A stretch of 37,254 nt of DNA, from NCBI GenBank assembly GCA_032718475.1, contig JAUCBJ010005945.1, positions 1-37,254 of the forward strand, given 5' to 3'. The translations under genes were made by a program, and so were the position numbers. Below the pieces are notes generated by a model. The model saw only the letters and a program-made list of their open reading frames with translations, had not been told where the DNA came from and did not search any database. How positions within the stretch are numbered: the first letter of the stretch is position 1; each line of letters opens with the position of its first letter. This document shows, piece by piece, positions 37,008 through 37,254 of this stretch. Origin of the DNA: Nemertoderma westbladi. Taxonomy: Eukaryota; Xenacoelomorpha; Nemertodermatida; Nemertodermatidae.

Positions 37008-37254
37008 TGCGCCGTCGCCAAGTCCTATTGGCCGCCACGACCTCCGCCCACCCCTCAAACAAAGACCCACTGCCCGGACCAAGGCGATAGAAAGCCGCGC
37101 CCTCACCCACCCCAATACCGAACCACTAGGCTTCTCCTTCCACCCCTCCTTACAGGAGAGGTGTGTCGCAAGGTGGTGCAGGAAGTGGGAGGCTTCCTTC
37201 CCCAAGACTCCGTCAGCAGTGACCGCGAGTGGAGTGAAGGTGAGTCGAAGCTGC
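36987..37254 (-). pseudogene. 3' end of another retroelement polyprotein, running off the window
   Basis: The frame is open from the window edge and reads TPLAVTADGVLGKEASHFLH, then GWVRARLSIALVRAVGLCLR and a terminal LGDGAGM. This layout (TP-V-DG--G-EA...R-RLS-A--RA--LCLRG...DGAG) is one I recognise at the extreme C-terminus of reverse-transcriptase proteins of marine invertebrate mobile elements; clade unassigned. The last codons before the stop at 36987 overlap the degraded tubulin sequence, so the chimaeric end is accidental. The rest of the element lies beyond the right edge. Confidence 0.6.

Overview
This is a eukaryotic, AT-rich, repeat-dense animal window, not a bacterial one. It holds eukaryotic LTR, non-LTR and Penelope-like retroelements, a CYP2-type cytochrome P450 last exon preceded by a spliceosomal acceptor, an interferon-regulatory-factor-like (IRF) gene, an alpha-tubulin tail and a tRNA-derived SINE-like element. 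Together these suggest a metazoan, most likely a marine invertebrate. I cannot resolve the phylum from the sequence alone.

Layout. 1-660 is a 36-bp satellite built from CTCTAA hexamers and a GGTAC/GTACC hairpin. 792-12133 (minus strand) is a decayed BEL/Pao LTR retrotransposon: putative 5' LTR, repeat-rich gag, protease-RT-RNase H, integrase. A 5'-truncated non-LTR element (LINE-1st family, copy A) sits inside its gag, flanked by a 9-bp target-site duplication. A 39-bp minisatellite (12133-12620) touches the outer edge of the LTR. 12621-15430 is a mosaic of a second, decayed reverse-transcriptase family and short dispersed repeats. 15430-17667 is LINE-1st copy B, the only one with its 5' end and endonuclease. 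17668-20540 is mostly AT-rich non-coding DNA with small element fragments and a cluster of TTCTAGAA palindromes.

20545-25610 is a nested stack. A 20-bp minisatellite array is split by one LINE-1st insertion (pieces C and D), and that insertion is itself split by a 5'-truncated Penelope-like element with a GIY-YIG domain. The stack ends about 145 bp before the last exon of a CYP2-like P450 (25756-25937), so it probably lies in that gene's last intron. 26530-27573 is a foldback element of about 1.04 kb whose two arms of about 0.5 kb each carry a CCAAT box and a perfect TGACGTCA. 28691-29175 is a tandem repeat of about 150 bp.

33096-34787 is the best intact host gene candidate: a 563-codon uninterrupted IRF-like protein with both the tryptophan-rich DNA-binding domain and the C-terminal IRF-association domain. 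Its recognition-helix residues differ from canonical IRFs. The right end has another decayed copy of the second RT family (35225-36400). After it come an alpha-tubulin C-terminal fragment with a nonsense codon and, joined directly upstream of it, the 3' end of a further retroelement running off the window edge.

The genes do not form a pathway. Host genes (P450, IRF-like, tubulin remnant) are islands in nested retroelement sequence. The strongest leads are the divergent intron-free IRF-like gene, the foldback element with promoter-like motifs, the minisatellite-LINE-Penelope nest, and the tubulin/retroelement junction.
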